Shown in pieces: positions 28,881 through 39,173 of a stretch of DNA of 64,000 bases; the first letter of the stretch is position 1; each line of letters opens with the position of its first letter. The stretch covers positions 124,001-188,000 of the forward strand of contig NZ_JACXYX010000006.1 of NCBI RefSeq assembly GCF_014779655.1, read 5' to 3'. The notes under the pieces are model-generated. The model made no database searches and was not told the origin of the DNA. It saw nothing but the letters and a program-made list of their open reading frames with translations. The translations under genes and the position numbers were made by a program. This DNA comes from Nocardioides ganghwensis (GTDB lineage: Bacteria; Actinomycetota; Actinomycetes; Propionibacteriales; Nocardioidaceae).

Positions 28881-28886
28881 TATACT
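28881..28886 (+). promoter_or_regulatory. -10 box TATACT of the LicD-methyltransferase gene
   Basis: TATACT is the closest match to a consensus -10 in the window and lies 7 nt before the GTG at 28894. There is no Shine-Dalgarno, so transcription probably starts at or next to the start codon. Confidence 0.6.
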
Positions 28887-28893
28887 CCGCCGC

Positions 28894-30459
28894 GTGAGGT
28901 CCCTGAGCCAGTTGCGGCGTCCCGGCGCGCTGGACGTCCTCGAGATCGACGCCACCGGCCTCCTGGTCGGGGCCAGCCGCGAGCGTCTGGTCGACGTCGC
29001 CTTCGACGGCCGGCGCATCTGGTCGTTCTGGCTGCTGCGCGACGGCGAGCAGGGCGACGACGGCGTACGCCTGCGCTGGCCCAAGCCGCTGCGCCCCTTC
29101 CTCGACGGGGTCACCGAGGTGACGCTGACCGACCCGGGCACCGACACCGTGCTGTTCTCGCGCACCGTGCAGTTCGGCGAGCGACCCGACCGCATCGACG
29201 TCGTCAACGCCGCCGGCCGCCCCCTGGCCCTCGACAAGTCGCTCAAGCTCGTGGAGACCTTCGACACGCGCGACGCCGCCCAGGTCGAGCCCCTGCTCGA
29301 CGCCATCGACGAGGTGCTCGGAGCGCTGCGCCAGGTCGGCCTCGACGCCTTCCTCGCCTACGGCACCGCGCTGGGCGCGATCCGCGACGGCGGCCTGATC
29401 GGCCACGACAGCGACGCCGACCTCGGCTACGTCAGCACCTACGACCACCCGGTCGACGTCATCCGCGAGTCCTTCCGCATCCAGCGCGCGCTCACCGACA
29501 TGGGCTACCGCGTCACCCGCTACTCCGCCATCGCGCTCAAGGTCCACGTCGAGGAGAGCGACGGCCTCGACCGTGGCCTCGACGTGTTCGGCGGCTTCAT
29601 GCGCGACGGCACCCTCTACCTCATGGGCGAGATCGCCGTCCCGTTCGAGCGCGACTGGATCTACCCCCTCGGCACCGCGTCGCTCGAGGGCCGTGAGTTC
29701 CCGGTGCCGGCCAACGCCGACAAGTTCCTCACCGCGACCTACGGCCCCCACTGGCGCGTGCCCGACCCGGCCTACAAGTTCACCACCCCCGCGAGCACGA
29801 TCGAGCTCTTCAACGGCTGGTTCCGCGGGATGCGTACGGGTCGCGCGGGCTGGCACGGCTACCACAAGCGCACCGCGCACCAGGAGCCCACGGTGTCCGC
29901 CGTGGCCAGGCAGGTCGCCGAGCGCCACCCGGACCTCGCGACCTACGTCGACATCGGGTGCGGTCGCGGCGCCGACGTCGCCTGGTTCGCCGACCGGGGC
30001 GTCTCCGCGGTCGGGCTGGACTTCCAGCCCTTCGCCTACGAGGCCGAGGCGCAGCGCCGGGCCGACGACCCGCGCGTGACCTTCCAGCTCTTCAACCTCC
30101 TCGAGCTGCGCCACGTCCTCGCCGTCCCGGCGTGGATCGCCCGGATGCCCGGGCCGCGCGCCGTGGGCTGCGTCCACGTCGTCGAGCGGCTCGGCCACCG
30201 CGGCCGGATGAACCTGCTCCGCTCCTCGCGGATGGTGCTGGCGGGGACGACCGGCGCCCTGCACCTGCAGTTCCTCAGCGAGAAGGGCCGCGACGGCTAC
30301 GCTCGCCGCACGGGCGCCCGCAAGCCCCTCGACCCCGCGGTCGTCCTCGCCGAGGTGGCGGAGTCCGGCGGCCGGGTGCTCGAGGACGTCCGCACGCGGG
30401 TCTCCTCCGACCCGGGGAGCTCGCAGGTGTGCCGCATGATCATCGACTGGAACGCGTGA
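28894..30459 (+). CDS. LicD-family nucleotidyltransferase fused to a SAM methyltransferase
   Basis: 521 aa. The N-terminal 85 residues look beta-rich and are unassigned. A LicD-type domain (about 110-310) has the signature AYGTALGAIRDGG-LIGHDSDADLG (about 152-175), which in LicD enzymes positions a phosphocholine-type transfer to wall or lipid glycans. The C-terminal class I methyltransferase (about 325-521) shows the SAM loop YVDIGCGRGAD (about 350) and an acidic GLDFQ. The fusion implies that addition and methylation of one surface substituent are linked. Cytoplasmic. No overlap with the EEP genes, but same strand and 41-nt gap. Confidence 0.75.
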   Translation: MRSLSQLRRPGALDVLEIDATGLLVGASRERLVDVAFDGRRIWSFWLLRDGEQGDDGVRLRWPKPLRPFLDGVTEVTLTDPGTDTVLFSRTVQFGERPDRIDVVNAAGRPLALDKSLKLVETFDTRDAAQVEPLLDAIDEVLGALRQVGLDAFLAYGTALGAIRDGGLIGHDSDADLGYVSTYDHPVDVIRESFRIQRALTDMGYRVTRYSAIALKVHVEESDGLDRGLDVFGGFMRDGTLYLMGEIAVPFERDWIYPLGTASLEGREFPVPANADKFLTATYGPHWRVPDPAYKFTTPASTIELFNGWFRGMRTGRAGWHGYHKRTAHQEPTVSAVARQVAERHPDLATYVDIGCGRGADVAWFADRGVSAVGLDFQPFAYEAEAQRRADDPRVTFQLFNLLELRHVLAVPAWIARMPGPRAVGCVHVVERLGHRGRMNLLRSSRMVLAGTTGALHLQFLSEKGRDGYARRTGARKPLDPAVVLAEVAESGGRVLEDVRTRVSSDPGSSQVCRMIIDWNA

Positions 30460-30472
30460 GGTGGGAGCAGAC

Positions 30473-30697
30473 ATGTTCGGACTCGGCAACCGGTGGGCGA
30501 ACCGGCACGGCGCCGCAGGCGGCGACCTCGAGAAGCGGGTCGCCGCGCTCGAGGCGGCCGTCCAGGAGAACCGCGCCCTCAACGTCCGCCTGGCCGAGCT
30601 CACCGACGTGGTGACCGAGCTGCTGCTGCCGGTCGCGGCGCGGGACGAGGAGAGGCTGGAGGAGCTGCTCGGGAAGTACCGCGGGGACTTCTCTTGA
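30473..30697 (+). CDS. Small coiled-coil protein
   Basis: 74 aa from ATG 30473, which has GGTGGGAG just upstream; GTG 30461 would add four residues. A heptad-like region spans about 18-62 (LEKRVAALEAAVQENRALNVRLAELTDVV in pieces), rich in Leu, Glu and Ala. I do not recognise a function. It begins 13 nt after the LicD fusion gene and its stop overlaps the start of the sulfotransferase (TTGA), so the three are one operon and the protein may be a partner or scaffold. Confidence 0.65.
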   Translation: MFGLGNRWANRHGAAGGDLEKRVAALEAAVQENRALNVRLAELTDVVTELLLPVAARDEERLEELLGKYRGDFS

Positions 30698-31764
30698 GCC
30701 CAGGCTCACGGCACACCGGCGGACCGCGCCGGGTGTTCCTCCACATCGGTCTGCCCAAGACCGGGACGACCTACCTCCAGCAGGTCGTGTGGAGCAACCG
30801 CGACCGGCTGCGCAAGGCCGGGGTGTTCCTGCCGGGGTTCGGCCACCGCGAGCACCTCTGGGCCGCGCTGGACCTCCAGGAGCGGCCCCGTCTCGCCAAG
30901 CGGCACCCGGACGCGCCGGGGGCATGGCAGCGGCTCGTCGACGAGGGGTCGGCGCAGTCGGGGGACGTGCTGATCACCCACGAGTTCCTCTGCGGGGCCT
31001 CCGCCGAGCAGGCCGCACGCGCGATCGCCGGCTTCCCCGACGCCGAGGTGCACCTCGTCGTCACCGCCCGCGACGCCGCCAGCGTGGTCTCCGCCGGCTG
31101 GCAGGAGTCGGTCAAGAACGGCGGCACGGTGGACCTCGACGCGGTCATGGCCGGCGCGTCCGCCGGCGGGCCGGAGTTCAGCATGCGCACCTGGGACCTC
31201 GCGGGCGTCCTCGAGCGGTGGACCCCCGACCTCCCCAGCGAGCGGGTGCACGTGCTCGTGATGCCGGGTGCCGGCGAGGCGAGGGACCTGCACTGGCGCC
31301 ACTTCGCCGAGGTGCTCGGCCTCGACCCCGACGCGTACGCCGCTCCCGAGGACGCCGTGAACCCGGCGCTGGGGATCGTGCAGATCGAGACCCTGCGCCT
31401 GGTCAACCAGCACCTGCCGCGCTACTCGGCGCAGGAGCGGGGGGTGTGGATCCGCGGCTACCTCGCCGAGGACCTGCTGGCCCGCCAGCCCCGCGAGCGC
31501 GGCGGGATGCCGGAGCAGTACCGCGCCCGCTTCGCCGAGCTCGACCGGGCGGCCGCCGACCTGATCACCGAGCGCGGGTTCCACGTCCTCGGGGACCTCT
31601 CCCGCCTGGCGGGGGAGGAGGCCGTACGGGGCGCCGGGCGCGTGCCCGACACGGTCACCCACGAGGAGCTTCTCGAATCGGCTGCCCGACTCGTCGCTGA
31701 TATCGTGGCCGACGTCCGCGCGAGCACAGGTGATGTGCCGCCACGCCGTCGGGGGAATCTCTGA
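30694..31764 (+). CDS. Sulfotransferase-like protein
   Basis: 356 aa. The PAPS-binding 5' loop appears at 16-28 (HIGLPKTGTTYLQ), followed by FLPGFGHREH and a later ARDAASVVSAGWQESVKNGG segment equivalent to the 3'-phosphate-binding region. Cytoplasmic enzyme expected to move sulfate from PAPS to a hydroxyl on a sugar or lipid. The only possible early start is TTG 30694, which overlaps the stop of the small coiled-coil gene by 4 nt. A paralog lies at 46,686-47,753. No PAPS-synthesis genes are in the window. Confidence 0.78.
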   Translation: MSPGSRHTGGPRRVFLHIGLPKTGTTYLQQVVWSNRDRLRKAGVFLPGFGHREHLWAALDLQERPRLAKRHPDAPGAWQRLVDEGSAQSGDVLITHEFLCGASAEQAARAIAGFPDAEVHLVVTARDAASVVSAGWQESVKNGGTVDLDAVMAGASAGGPEFSMRTWDLAGVLERWTPDLPSERVHVLVMPGAGEARDLHWRHFAEVLGLDPDAYAAPEDAVNPALGIVQIETLRLVNQHLPRYSAQERGVWIRGYLAEDLLARQPRERGGMPEQYRARFAELDRAAADLITERGFHVLGDLSRLAGEEAVRGAGRVPDTVTHEELLESAARLVADIVADVRASTGDVPPRRRGNL

Positions 31765-31798
31765 TCCGGGCACCGCCGGGTGCCACGTAGGAGTTGTT

Positions 31799-33244
31799 GT
31801 GCGTTCCAAGTCCATTGCCCTTCTCGCCGCCCTCGGGCTGGCCGTCTCGCTGGCCGCGCCGGCTTCTGCCGCCACCGTCGCGGGTGCTGCGCCCGCCACC
31901 GGCACGGTCGCGACCACGTCGGCGGAACCCGCGACGGCGCTGTCCGCGCGCAGGCCGGGCAAGCCCAACAAGAGGTGGAAGGTCCCCGTCGGGCCGAAGT
32001 TCAACAACCCGATGGTCCCCAAGGACCGCTTCGTCATCGAGCGCCACGTCCTGCGGGCGATCCGCAACACGCCCAAGGGCGAGAAGATCACCATCTCCGC
32101 CTACTCCCTCGACCGGCAGGTCTTCGCCGACGAGCTGATCCGCGCCAAGCGTCGCGGCGTGAAGGTGCAGGTCCTGCTCAACGACCACCTGGTGCCCAAC
32201 GCCCAGGTGCGGATCCAGCGCGTGCTCGGCAACAAGGTCAAGAAGTCCAGCTTCCTGCGTCGCTGCGTCTCGGGCTGCCGTGCCGACGAGAACGAGTACA
32301 ACAACCTGCACAGCAAGTTCTACCTGTTCAGCCGCACCGGCCGGAACCGCAACGTGGTCATGCTGGGCTCCTACAACATGACCCTCAACGCCGTGCGCTG
32401 GCAGTGGAACGACCTCTGGACCACGGTGGGCAAGAAGACCCTCTACAACGAGTTCCAGACGCTCTTCCGGGACATGAAGCCCGACTGGGACAAGCGACGT
32501 GCCACCTACAACTTCTGCGAGAACGGTCGCGACTGCCCCAACGGCGACATGCAGAAGTACCACACCATCGTCTTCCCCAAGTACACGACGCCGACCGACG
32601 ACGCAGTGCTCGACATCCTCAACAACATCTCGTGCGCCTACACCGACGCGGCCGGCGTGCAGCGGCGCACCCAGCTCGCCCTGTCGATGCACACGATGCG
32701 CGGCAGGCGCGGCGACTACATCGCCGACAAGCTGCGCGAGCTCTATGCGGCGGGCTGCAACCTGCGCGTCAACTACGGGCTGATGGGCTTCCACACCAAG
32801 CAGCGCATCGGCGCGCCCACGGCCCGCGGCCGCGTGCCGCTGCGCTCGACCGGGTTCAACCTCAAGGACGACGTCCCGACCGGCGACCCCGAGATCGACA
32901 ACATGCCCGAGAACATCGAGCGCTACACGCACCACAAGTACTTCGTGCTGCGCGGCATGTACAAGGGCGTCGACAGCCGCATGGTGTGGACCGGCTCCAC
33001 CAACTGGTCCAGCCTCGGCACCCCGCAGGACGAGATCCTCTTCGCGATGCACGGCCGCGGCGTGGTCGGCGACTACATGAAGAACTTCAACCTGATGTGG
33101 CGCAAGCCCTACAGCCGCGACGCCTACACCACGACCTACTCGGAGTGGAAGATGGTCAACGGCCGTCGCGTCGGCACCGACCCGGTCGTCACGGTCGAGC
33201 CCGACGGCCTCCGCGGGGCCGGCCCCACCTGGGAGAACGACTGA
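31799..33244 (+). CDS. Secreted phospholipase D-like protein
   Basis: 481 aa. Sec signal peptide (about 1-30, SIALLAALGLAVSLAAPASA). Two HKD motifs are present: NLHSKFYLF with GSYNMT (about 170-200) and THHKYFVLR with GSTNWS (about 377-405). These form the paired active site of the PLD superfamily, which includes lipases and the nuclease Nuc. Cys pairs (RRCVSGCR, FCENGRDC) suggest an extracellular disulfide-bonded protein. GTG 31799 is supported by AGGAG at 31789-31793 with 5-nt spacing. The substrate is not evident. Confidence 0.85.
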   Translation: MRSKSIALLAALGLAVSLAAPASAATVAGAAPATGTVATTSAEPATALSARRPGKPNKRWKVPVGPKFNNPMVPKDRFVIERHVLRAIRNTPKGEKITISAYSLDRQVFADELIRAKRRGVKVQVLLNDHLVPNAQVRIQRVLGNKVKKSSFLRRCVSGCRADENEYNNLHSKFYLFSRTGRNRNVVMLGSYNMTLNAVRWQWNDLWTTVGKKTLYNEFQTLFRDMKPDWDKRRATYNFCENGRDCPNGDMQKYHTIVFPKYTTPTDDAVLDILNNISCAYTDAAGVQRRTQLALSMHTMRGRRGDYIADKLRELYAAGCNLRVNYGLMGFHTKQRIGAPTARGRVPLRSTGFNLKDDVPTGDPEIDNMPENIERYTHHKYFVLRGMYKGVDSRMVWTGSTNWSSLGTPQDEILFAMHGRGVVGDYMKNFNLMWRKPYSRDAYTTTYSEWKMVNGRRVGTDPVVTVEPDGLRGAGPTWEND

Positions 33245-33254
33245 GCGGTGGCGC

Positions 33255-33869
33255 TCAGCCCTCCTGCTCGCCGGCGTCGTCGGCCGGCAGGAGGGACTCG
33301 GCGAGGCCGCGCACGGTCTCGAGGTCGGGACCCTGGAGCACGACCGTGCTCCCCTTGAGGTCGTAGGCCAGCACGGTCGCGCCGTCGTGGTCCCACGCGG
33401 ACCACGGGCCGGTGCCCCAGTCGGTGAGGTCGACGTCGTCGACGGGGGTGAGACCGGACATCTTCCCCAAGGCCTCGTCGGCGGTGCCGGGCATCTGGTC
33501 GAGGACGACGTCGCCGGTCGGTGCGGTGAACTCCATGTGCCACCACTGGGGGTCGGGCTGGTAGCCGCCGCCGACGGTCGTCCAGCCGTCGGGCAGGACG
33601 CTGGGCACCATCGTGATCAGGTTGTCGCTGGTGGCGCGCAGCGCGGCGCGCTCGTACGACTCCTTGACGGCAGGCTCGTCGCCGAAGTCGATCGGCGCCA
33701 CAGGCGTCGCCGTCGGGGTCTCCGAGGGGCTCTCCGAGGGCGACTCCGAGCTCGTCCCCCCGGACGGGTCGACCCCGGTGTCGGGGGTGTCGGCGTCGTT
33801 CCCGCACGCTGCGGCGAGCAGGACGAGAGAGGCACCGAGGGCTGGTCCGATCGCACGGGTGAGTCGCAT
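33255..33869 (-). CDS. Putative lipoprotein of unknown function
   Basis: 204 aa. A short signal peptide ends in a lipobox-like LAAAC (Cys about residue 22), followed by a Ser/Pro/Glu-rich spacer (about 35-60) typical of surface lipoproteins. The globular part (about 65-195) contains FTAPTGDVVLDQMPGTADEAL and ends with an acidic tail. No family recognised. ATG 33869 is chosen; GTG 33878 is an alternative. Convergent with the PLD gene (10-nt gap). Confidence 0.75.
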   Translation of the reverse strand: MRLTRAIGPALGASLVLLAAACGNDADTPDTGVDPSGGTSSESPSESPSETPTATPVAPIDFGDEPAVKESYERAALRATSDNLITMVPSVLPDGWTTVGGGYQPDPQWWHMEFTAPTGDVVLDQMPGTADEALGKMSGLTPVDDVDLTDWGTGPWSAWDHDGATVLAYDLKGSTVVLQGPDLETVRGLAESLLPADDAGEQEG

Positions 33870-34015
33870 GCACTCCACTCTCTCACGCAGCCGACGCCGA
33901 CCGCGGGTGCGAGACGCGCGCGTGTGACAACAGTCTCGGACGACGCCCCTGCCCAGGTGAACGTCCGATAACTAGACTCCGAGCGATCCAGCCGCGAGCG
34001 CACAGGAGCCACCGC

Positions 34016-35212
34016 ATGCCCCGCCTCTGCCAGACCGACGGCCTCTCCGAGGACCAGACCGAGATCCTCAAGGCCGTGCGCCAGTTCGTGGACGAGCAGA
34101 TCATCCCCGTGGCGCAGGAGCTCGAGCACGCCGACGAGTACCCGACCGAGATCATCGAGGGGCTCAAGGAGCTCGGGGTGTTCGGTCTGACGATCCCCGA
34201 GGAGTTCGGCGGGCTGGGGGAGTCGCTGCTGACGTACGCGCTGGTGGTCGAGGAGATCGCCCGCGGGTGGATGAGCGTCTCGGGCGTGATCAACACCCAC
34301 TTCATCGTGGCCTACATGCTGATCCAGCACGGCACGGAGGAGCAGAAGCAGAAGTACCTCCCGCGGATGGCGACCGGCGAGGTCCGCGGCGCGTTCTCGA
34401 TGTCCGAGCCGGGGCTGGGCTCCGACGTGTCCGCGGTGTCGACCAAGGCGACCAGGGCCGAGGACGGGTCCTACTCGATCACCGGGCAGAAGATGTGGCT
34501 GACCAACGGCGCCACCTCCACCCTGGTCGCGGTGCTGACCAAGACCGACGAGGGCGCCGAGTCGGTCTACAAGAACATGACGACCTTCCTCGTGGAGAAG
34601 GAGGCCGGGTTCGGCGAGACCGCCCAGGGCGTCACGGTGCCGGGCAAGATCGAGAAGATGGGCTACAAGGGCGTCGAGACGACCGAGCTCATCCTCGAGG
34701 GCCACGAGATCGCCGCCGAGCAGATCCTGGGCGGGGAGCCCGGCAAGGGCTTCTTCCAGATGATGGACGGCGTCGAGGTCGGCCGGGTCAACGTCGCGGC
34801 GCGCGCGTGCGGCCTGGCGTGGCGCGGGTTCGAGCTCGGCATCGCCTACGCCCAGCAGCGCAAGACCTTCGGCAAGGCGATCGCGGAGCACCAGGCGGTG
34901 CTGTTCCGGCTCGCGGAGATGGCGACCAAGGTCGAGGTCGCGCACACGATGATGGTCAAGGCCGCGCGCCTCAAGGACACCGGGCAGCGCATGGACGTCG
35001 AGGCCGGCATGGCCAAGATGGTCGCGAGCGAGTACGCCAACGAGGTCGTCGAGGACTCGTTCCGCATCCACGGCGGCTACGGCTACTCCAAGGAGTACGA
35101 GATCGAGCGGCTGATGCGCGAGGTCAAGTTCATGCTCATCGGTGAGGGCACCTCCGACATCCAGAAGATGATCATCGGCCGCAGCCTGCTCAAGGACTAC
35201 AAGCTGCGGTAG
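34016..35212 (+). CDS. Acyl-CoA dehydrogenase
   Basis: 398 aa FAD flavoenzyme introducing the alpha-beta double bond into acyl-CoA. N-terminal helical domain (LSEDQTEILKAVRQFVDEQIIPVAQ), the FAD-binding FSMSEPGLGSDVSAV and WLTNGATSTLVAV strands, and the C-terminal helical domain with QRKTFGKAIAEHQAV. Later IHGGYGYSKEYEIERLMRE and GEGTSDIQK follow, where the Glu of EGT is the usual catalytic base. AGGAG (34003-34007) sets the ATG; TAGACT (33973-33978) is a probable -10 with a short leader. The chain-length preference cannot be told. Not obviously in an operon. Confidence 0.93.
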   Translation: MPRLCQTDGLSEDQTEILKAVRQFVDEQIIPVAQELEHADEYPTEIIEGLKELGVFGLTIPEEFGGLGESLLTYALVVEEIARGWMSVSGVINTHFIVAYMLIQHGTEEQKQKYLPRMATGEVRGAFSMSEPGLGSDVSAVSTKATRAEDGSYSITGQKMWLTNGATSTLVAVLTKTDEGAESVYKNMTTFLVEKEAGFGETAQGVTVPGKIEKMGYKGVETTELILEGHEIAAEQILGGEPGKGFFQMMDGVEVGRVNVAARACGLAWRGFELGIAYAQQRKTFGKAIAEHQAVLFRLAEMATKVEVAHTMMVKAARLKDTGQRMDVEAGMAKMVASEYANEVVEDSFRIHGGYGYSKEYEIERLMREVKFMLIGEGTSDIQKMIIGRSLLKDYKLR

Positions 35213-35215
35213 TCG

Positions 35216-36418
35216 TCACTGCGCCTCCGCGGCGGCGTCGGCGGCTGCCAGCGCCTCGCTTGCGGCCTCCACGACCTCGGGGGACAGGACGTGCTCGATC
35301 GCGAGGGCCGAGGCACCGAGCACCGCCGCCTCGCCGCCGGCACGTGAGGTGACGATGCGCAGGTGCTCGGTGGCCAGCGGCAGGGAGCGCTGGTAGACCG
35401 ACTCGCGGATCCCCGCGAGCAGGTGCTCGCCAGCGCCCGCCACCTGGCCGCCGATCACCACGACCGACGGGTTGATGAGGTTGACCATCGTGGCGACGAC
35501 CTCGCCGATGTCGCGCCCGGCCTGGCGTACGACCGCCATCGCCGGCTGGCTGCCCGCGCGCACCAGCTCGACCACGTCGCCGCCGGTCTCGGCGCTCTCG
35601 CCCTGGGCGCGCACGGCGGCCGCCAGCGCCGGTCCGGCGGCGACGGCCTCGAGGCAGCCGGTGTTGCCGCAGCGGCACAGGATGTCGTCGGCCCCCGGGA
35701 CCCGTACGTGCCCGAGGTCGCCCGCGGTGCCCTGGGCGCCGCGCTGCAGGACGCCGCCGGACACGATGCCCGCACCGATGCCGGTGGCGACCTTGATCAG
35801 CACGAGGTCGTCGACGTCGCGCAGGTGCCGGCGGCGCTCGCCGAGGGCCATGATGTTGACGTCGTTGTCCACCAGCACCGGGACCGGGTACTGCTCCTGC
35901 AGGTAGGCCGGGACGTCGAAGCGGTCCCAGCCGGGCATGATCGGCGGGTTGATGGGTCGTCCGGTGGAGTGCTCCACCGGGCCGGGCAGGCCGATGCCGA
36001 TGGCGGCGAGGTCCTCGATCGGCCGCTCGCTCGCGGCCACCAGGTCCCGCACGGAGTCGACCACCCACGACAGGACGGCCTCGGGGCCGTCGGCCACGGC
36101 GATACGCGCGTCGGTCTCGCCGAGGATCGATCCGTTGAGGTCGGTCAGCGCGGCACTCGCGTGGGTGGCCCCGATGTCGACGCCGACGACGAGCTTGGCG
36201 GTCGGGTTGAGCGCGAAGAGGGCCGGCGGACGGCCGCCGGTCGAGCGGGCCCCGCCGAACGGTGCGACCAGCCCCAGCCGCATCAGGGTGTCGATCCTGG
36301 CGGTGATCGTGGAGCGGGCCAGGCCCGTCGCTTCGGCCAGCTGGGCGCGGGTCCAGGGCCTTCCGTCACGGAGGAGATCGAAAAGCTCGCCGGTTCGCAC
36401 GGGCGGAGTCAAGCACAT
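35216..36418 (-). CDS. ROK family transcriptional regulator
   Basis: 400 aa. N-terminal winged helix (about 8-65: LFDLLRDGRPWTRAQLAEATGLARSTITARIDTL). The ROK kinase-like domain has VVGVDIGATHASAAL, the GLPGPVEH motif and the zinc-binding CRCGNTGCLEAVAAG. It most likely represses the divergent sugar transporter operon and senses the imported sugar or its derivative. TAGCGT (minus strand, 36436-36431) is a plausible -10 with a very short leader. Confidence 0.92.
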   Translation of the reverse strand: MCLTPPVRTGELFDLLRDGRPWTRAQLAEATGLARSTITARIDTLMRLGLVAPFGGARSTGGRPPALFALNPTAKLVVGVDIGATHASAALTDLNGSILGETDARIAVADGPEAVLSWVVDSVRDLVAASERPIEDLAAIGIGLPGPVEHSTGRPINPPIMPGWDRFDVPAYLQEQYPVPVLVDNDVNIMALGERRRHLRDVDDLVLIKVATGIGAGIVSGGVLQRGAQGTAGDLGHVRVPGADDILCRCGNTGCLEAVAAGPALAAAVRAQGESAETGGDVVELVRAGSQPAMAVVRQAGRDIGEVVATMVNLINPSVVVIGGQVAGAGEHLLAGIRESVYQRSLPLATEHLRIVTSRAGGEAAVLGASALAIEHVLSPEVVEAASEALAAADAAAEAQ

Positions 36419-36445
36419 GCACGACTTTGCACGCTAGACCTAAGA

Positions 36446-36469
36446 CTTTTGAGAGGCACTCGACAAAAG
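36446..36469. promoter_or_regulatory. Candidate ROK operator between regulator and ABC operon
   Basis: CTTTTG (36446-36451), GAG, CTC and CAAAAG (36464-36469) make an imperfect palindrome about a GCA centre. It is AT-rich in a 72% GC background and lies between the divergent genes, where a ROK repressor would be expected to bind. Confidence 0.5.
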
Positions 36470-36495
36470 CCCGTGACACATGCCACAGTGACGCC

Positions 36496-38036
<1,541 letters not shown>

Positions 38037-38040
<4 letters not shown>

Positions 38041-39173
38041 ACGGCACGAGAGCGACCACCGACCCCACCGCCGGGACCCCCGAGCCGGCCGCGGAGCCGC
38101 AGGAGTCCGTACGCCGCCGGCGCGCCGCGCGCCCGAAGGCAGAGCGCCGGCGCCTCGACTCGACCGCCCTGATCTACCTCGTGCTGGTCGCCGTCGTCGC
38201 CACCTCGGCCGTGCTGACCGGGGTCGAGGGCCGCAACTTCTTCAGCCAGGGCAACGTGTGGGCCGTCCTGACCGCGATGAGCGTGCTCGGCCTGATCGCC
38301 ATCGGTCAGACCCTGGTGATCCTGGTCGGCAGCCTCGACCTGTCGGTGCCCTACGTCGTCAGCCTGGCGACCGTGATCGCGGCCGGCGGCATGAAGGGCC
38401 TCGACAGCAACATCCCAGCGGCGGTCGTCAACACCCTGGCGCTGTGCGCGGTGATCGGCCTCGTGATGGGGCTGCTGGTCAGCCTGCTGCACGTGCACGG
38501 CTTCATCGCCAGCCTCGGCATCGGCCTGGTCGTGAGCGGCTACCTCGGCACCAACTACCAGGGCAGCCACGGCGCTGCCGCCCCCGACCTGAGGCTGCTG
38601 GGCCGCAGCGGCATCGCGGGGTGGATCCCCACCGCGTTCATCATCCTCCTGGTCTGCGCGGTCCTGGTGACGCTCCTGCTCCGCTACACGCGGCTGGGCC
38701 ACCACGTCTACGCCATCGGCGGCAACCAGGCCGTCGCGCGGATGTCCGGCGTGCGGACCGCACTCCCGGTGGTCGCCGCCCACGTGCTCTGCTCGGTGCT
38801 CGCCGGCCTCGCCGCGCTGCTCCTGCTCTCCCGCACCGGTGTCGGCTCCCCGACGATCGGGTCGCAGGGTCGCTACGACCTGCTCTCCATCGCGGCCGTC
38901 GTCCTCGGCGGCACCCTGCTCGCCGGCGGCAAGGGCAGCGTCGTCGGCACCATCGGCGGCGTCGCGATCTTCGCGGTCCTCGACAACGTCATGGGCGTGA
39001 TGCAGGTCAACCCGTTCCTCAAGGACTTCGTCCGCGGCCTGGTGATCGTGCTGGCGGTCGCCGTCTACGCCCGCCGCAGCGTCGTACGCCGCCCACCGCG
39101 CTTCGGTGCCTCCAGACCCGTCCTCCCCGTCCCGTCCTCGGCGGGCCCGTCCACGAAGGGGGAGCGGGCATGA
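38037..39173 (+). CDS. Sugar ABC transporter permease (RbsC type), first subunit
   Basis: 378 aa multi-span membrane protein. The basic N-terminal tail (RRRRAARPKAERRR) is followed by about ten hydrophobic segments. Conserved BPD_transp_2 features include GQTLVILVGSLDLSVPYVVSL and the late AAVVLGGTLLAGGKGSVVGTIGG. Overlaps its neighbours by 4 nt on both sides. Together with the next gene it probably forms a heterodimeric channel. Confidence 0.92.
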
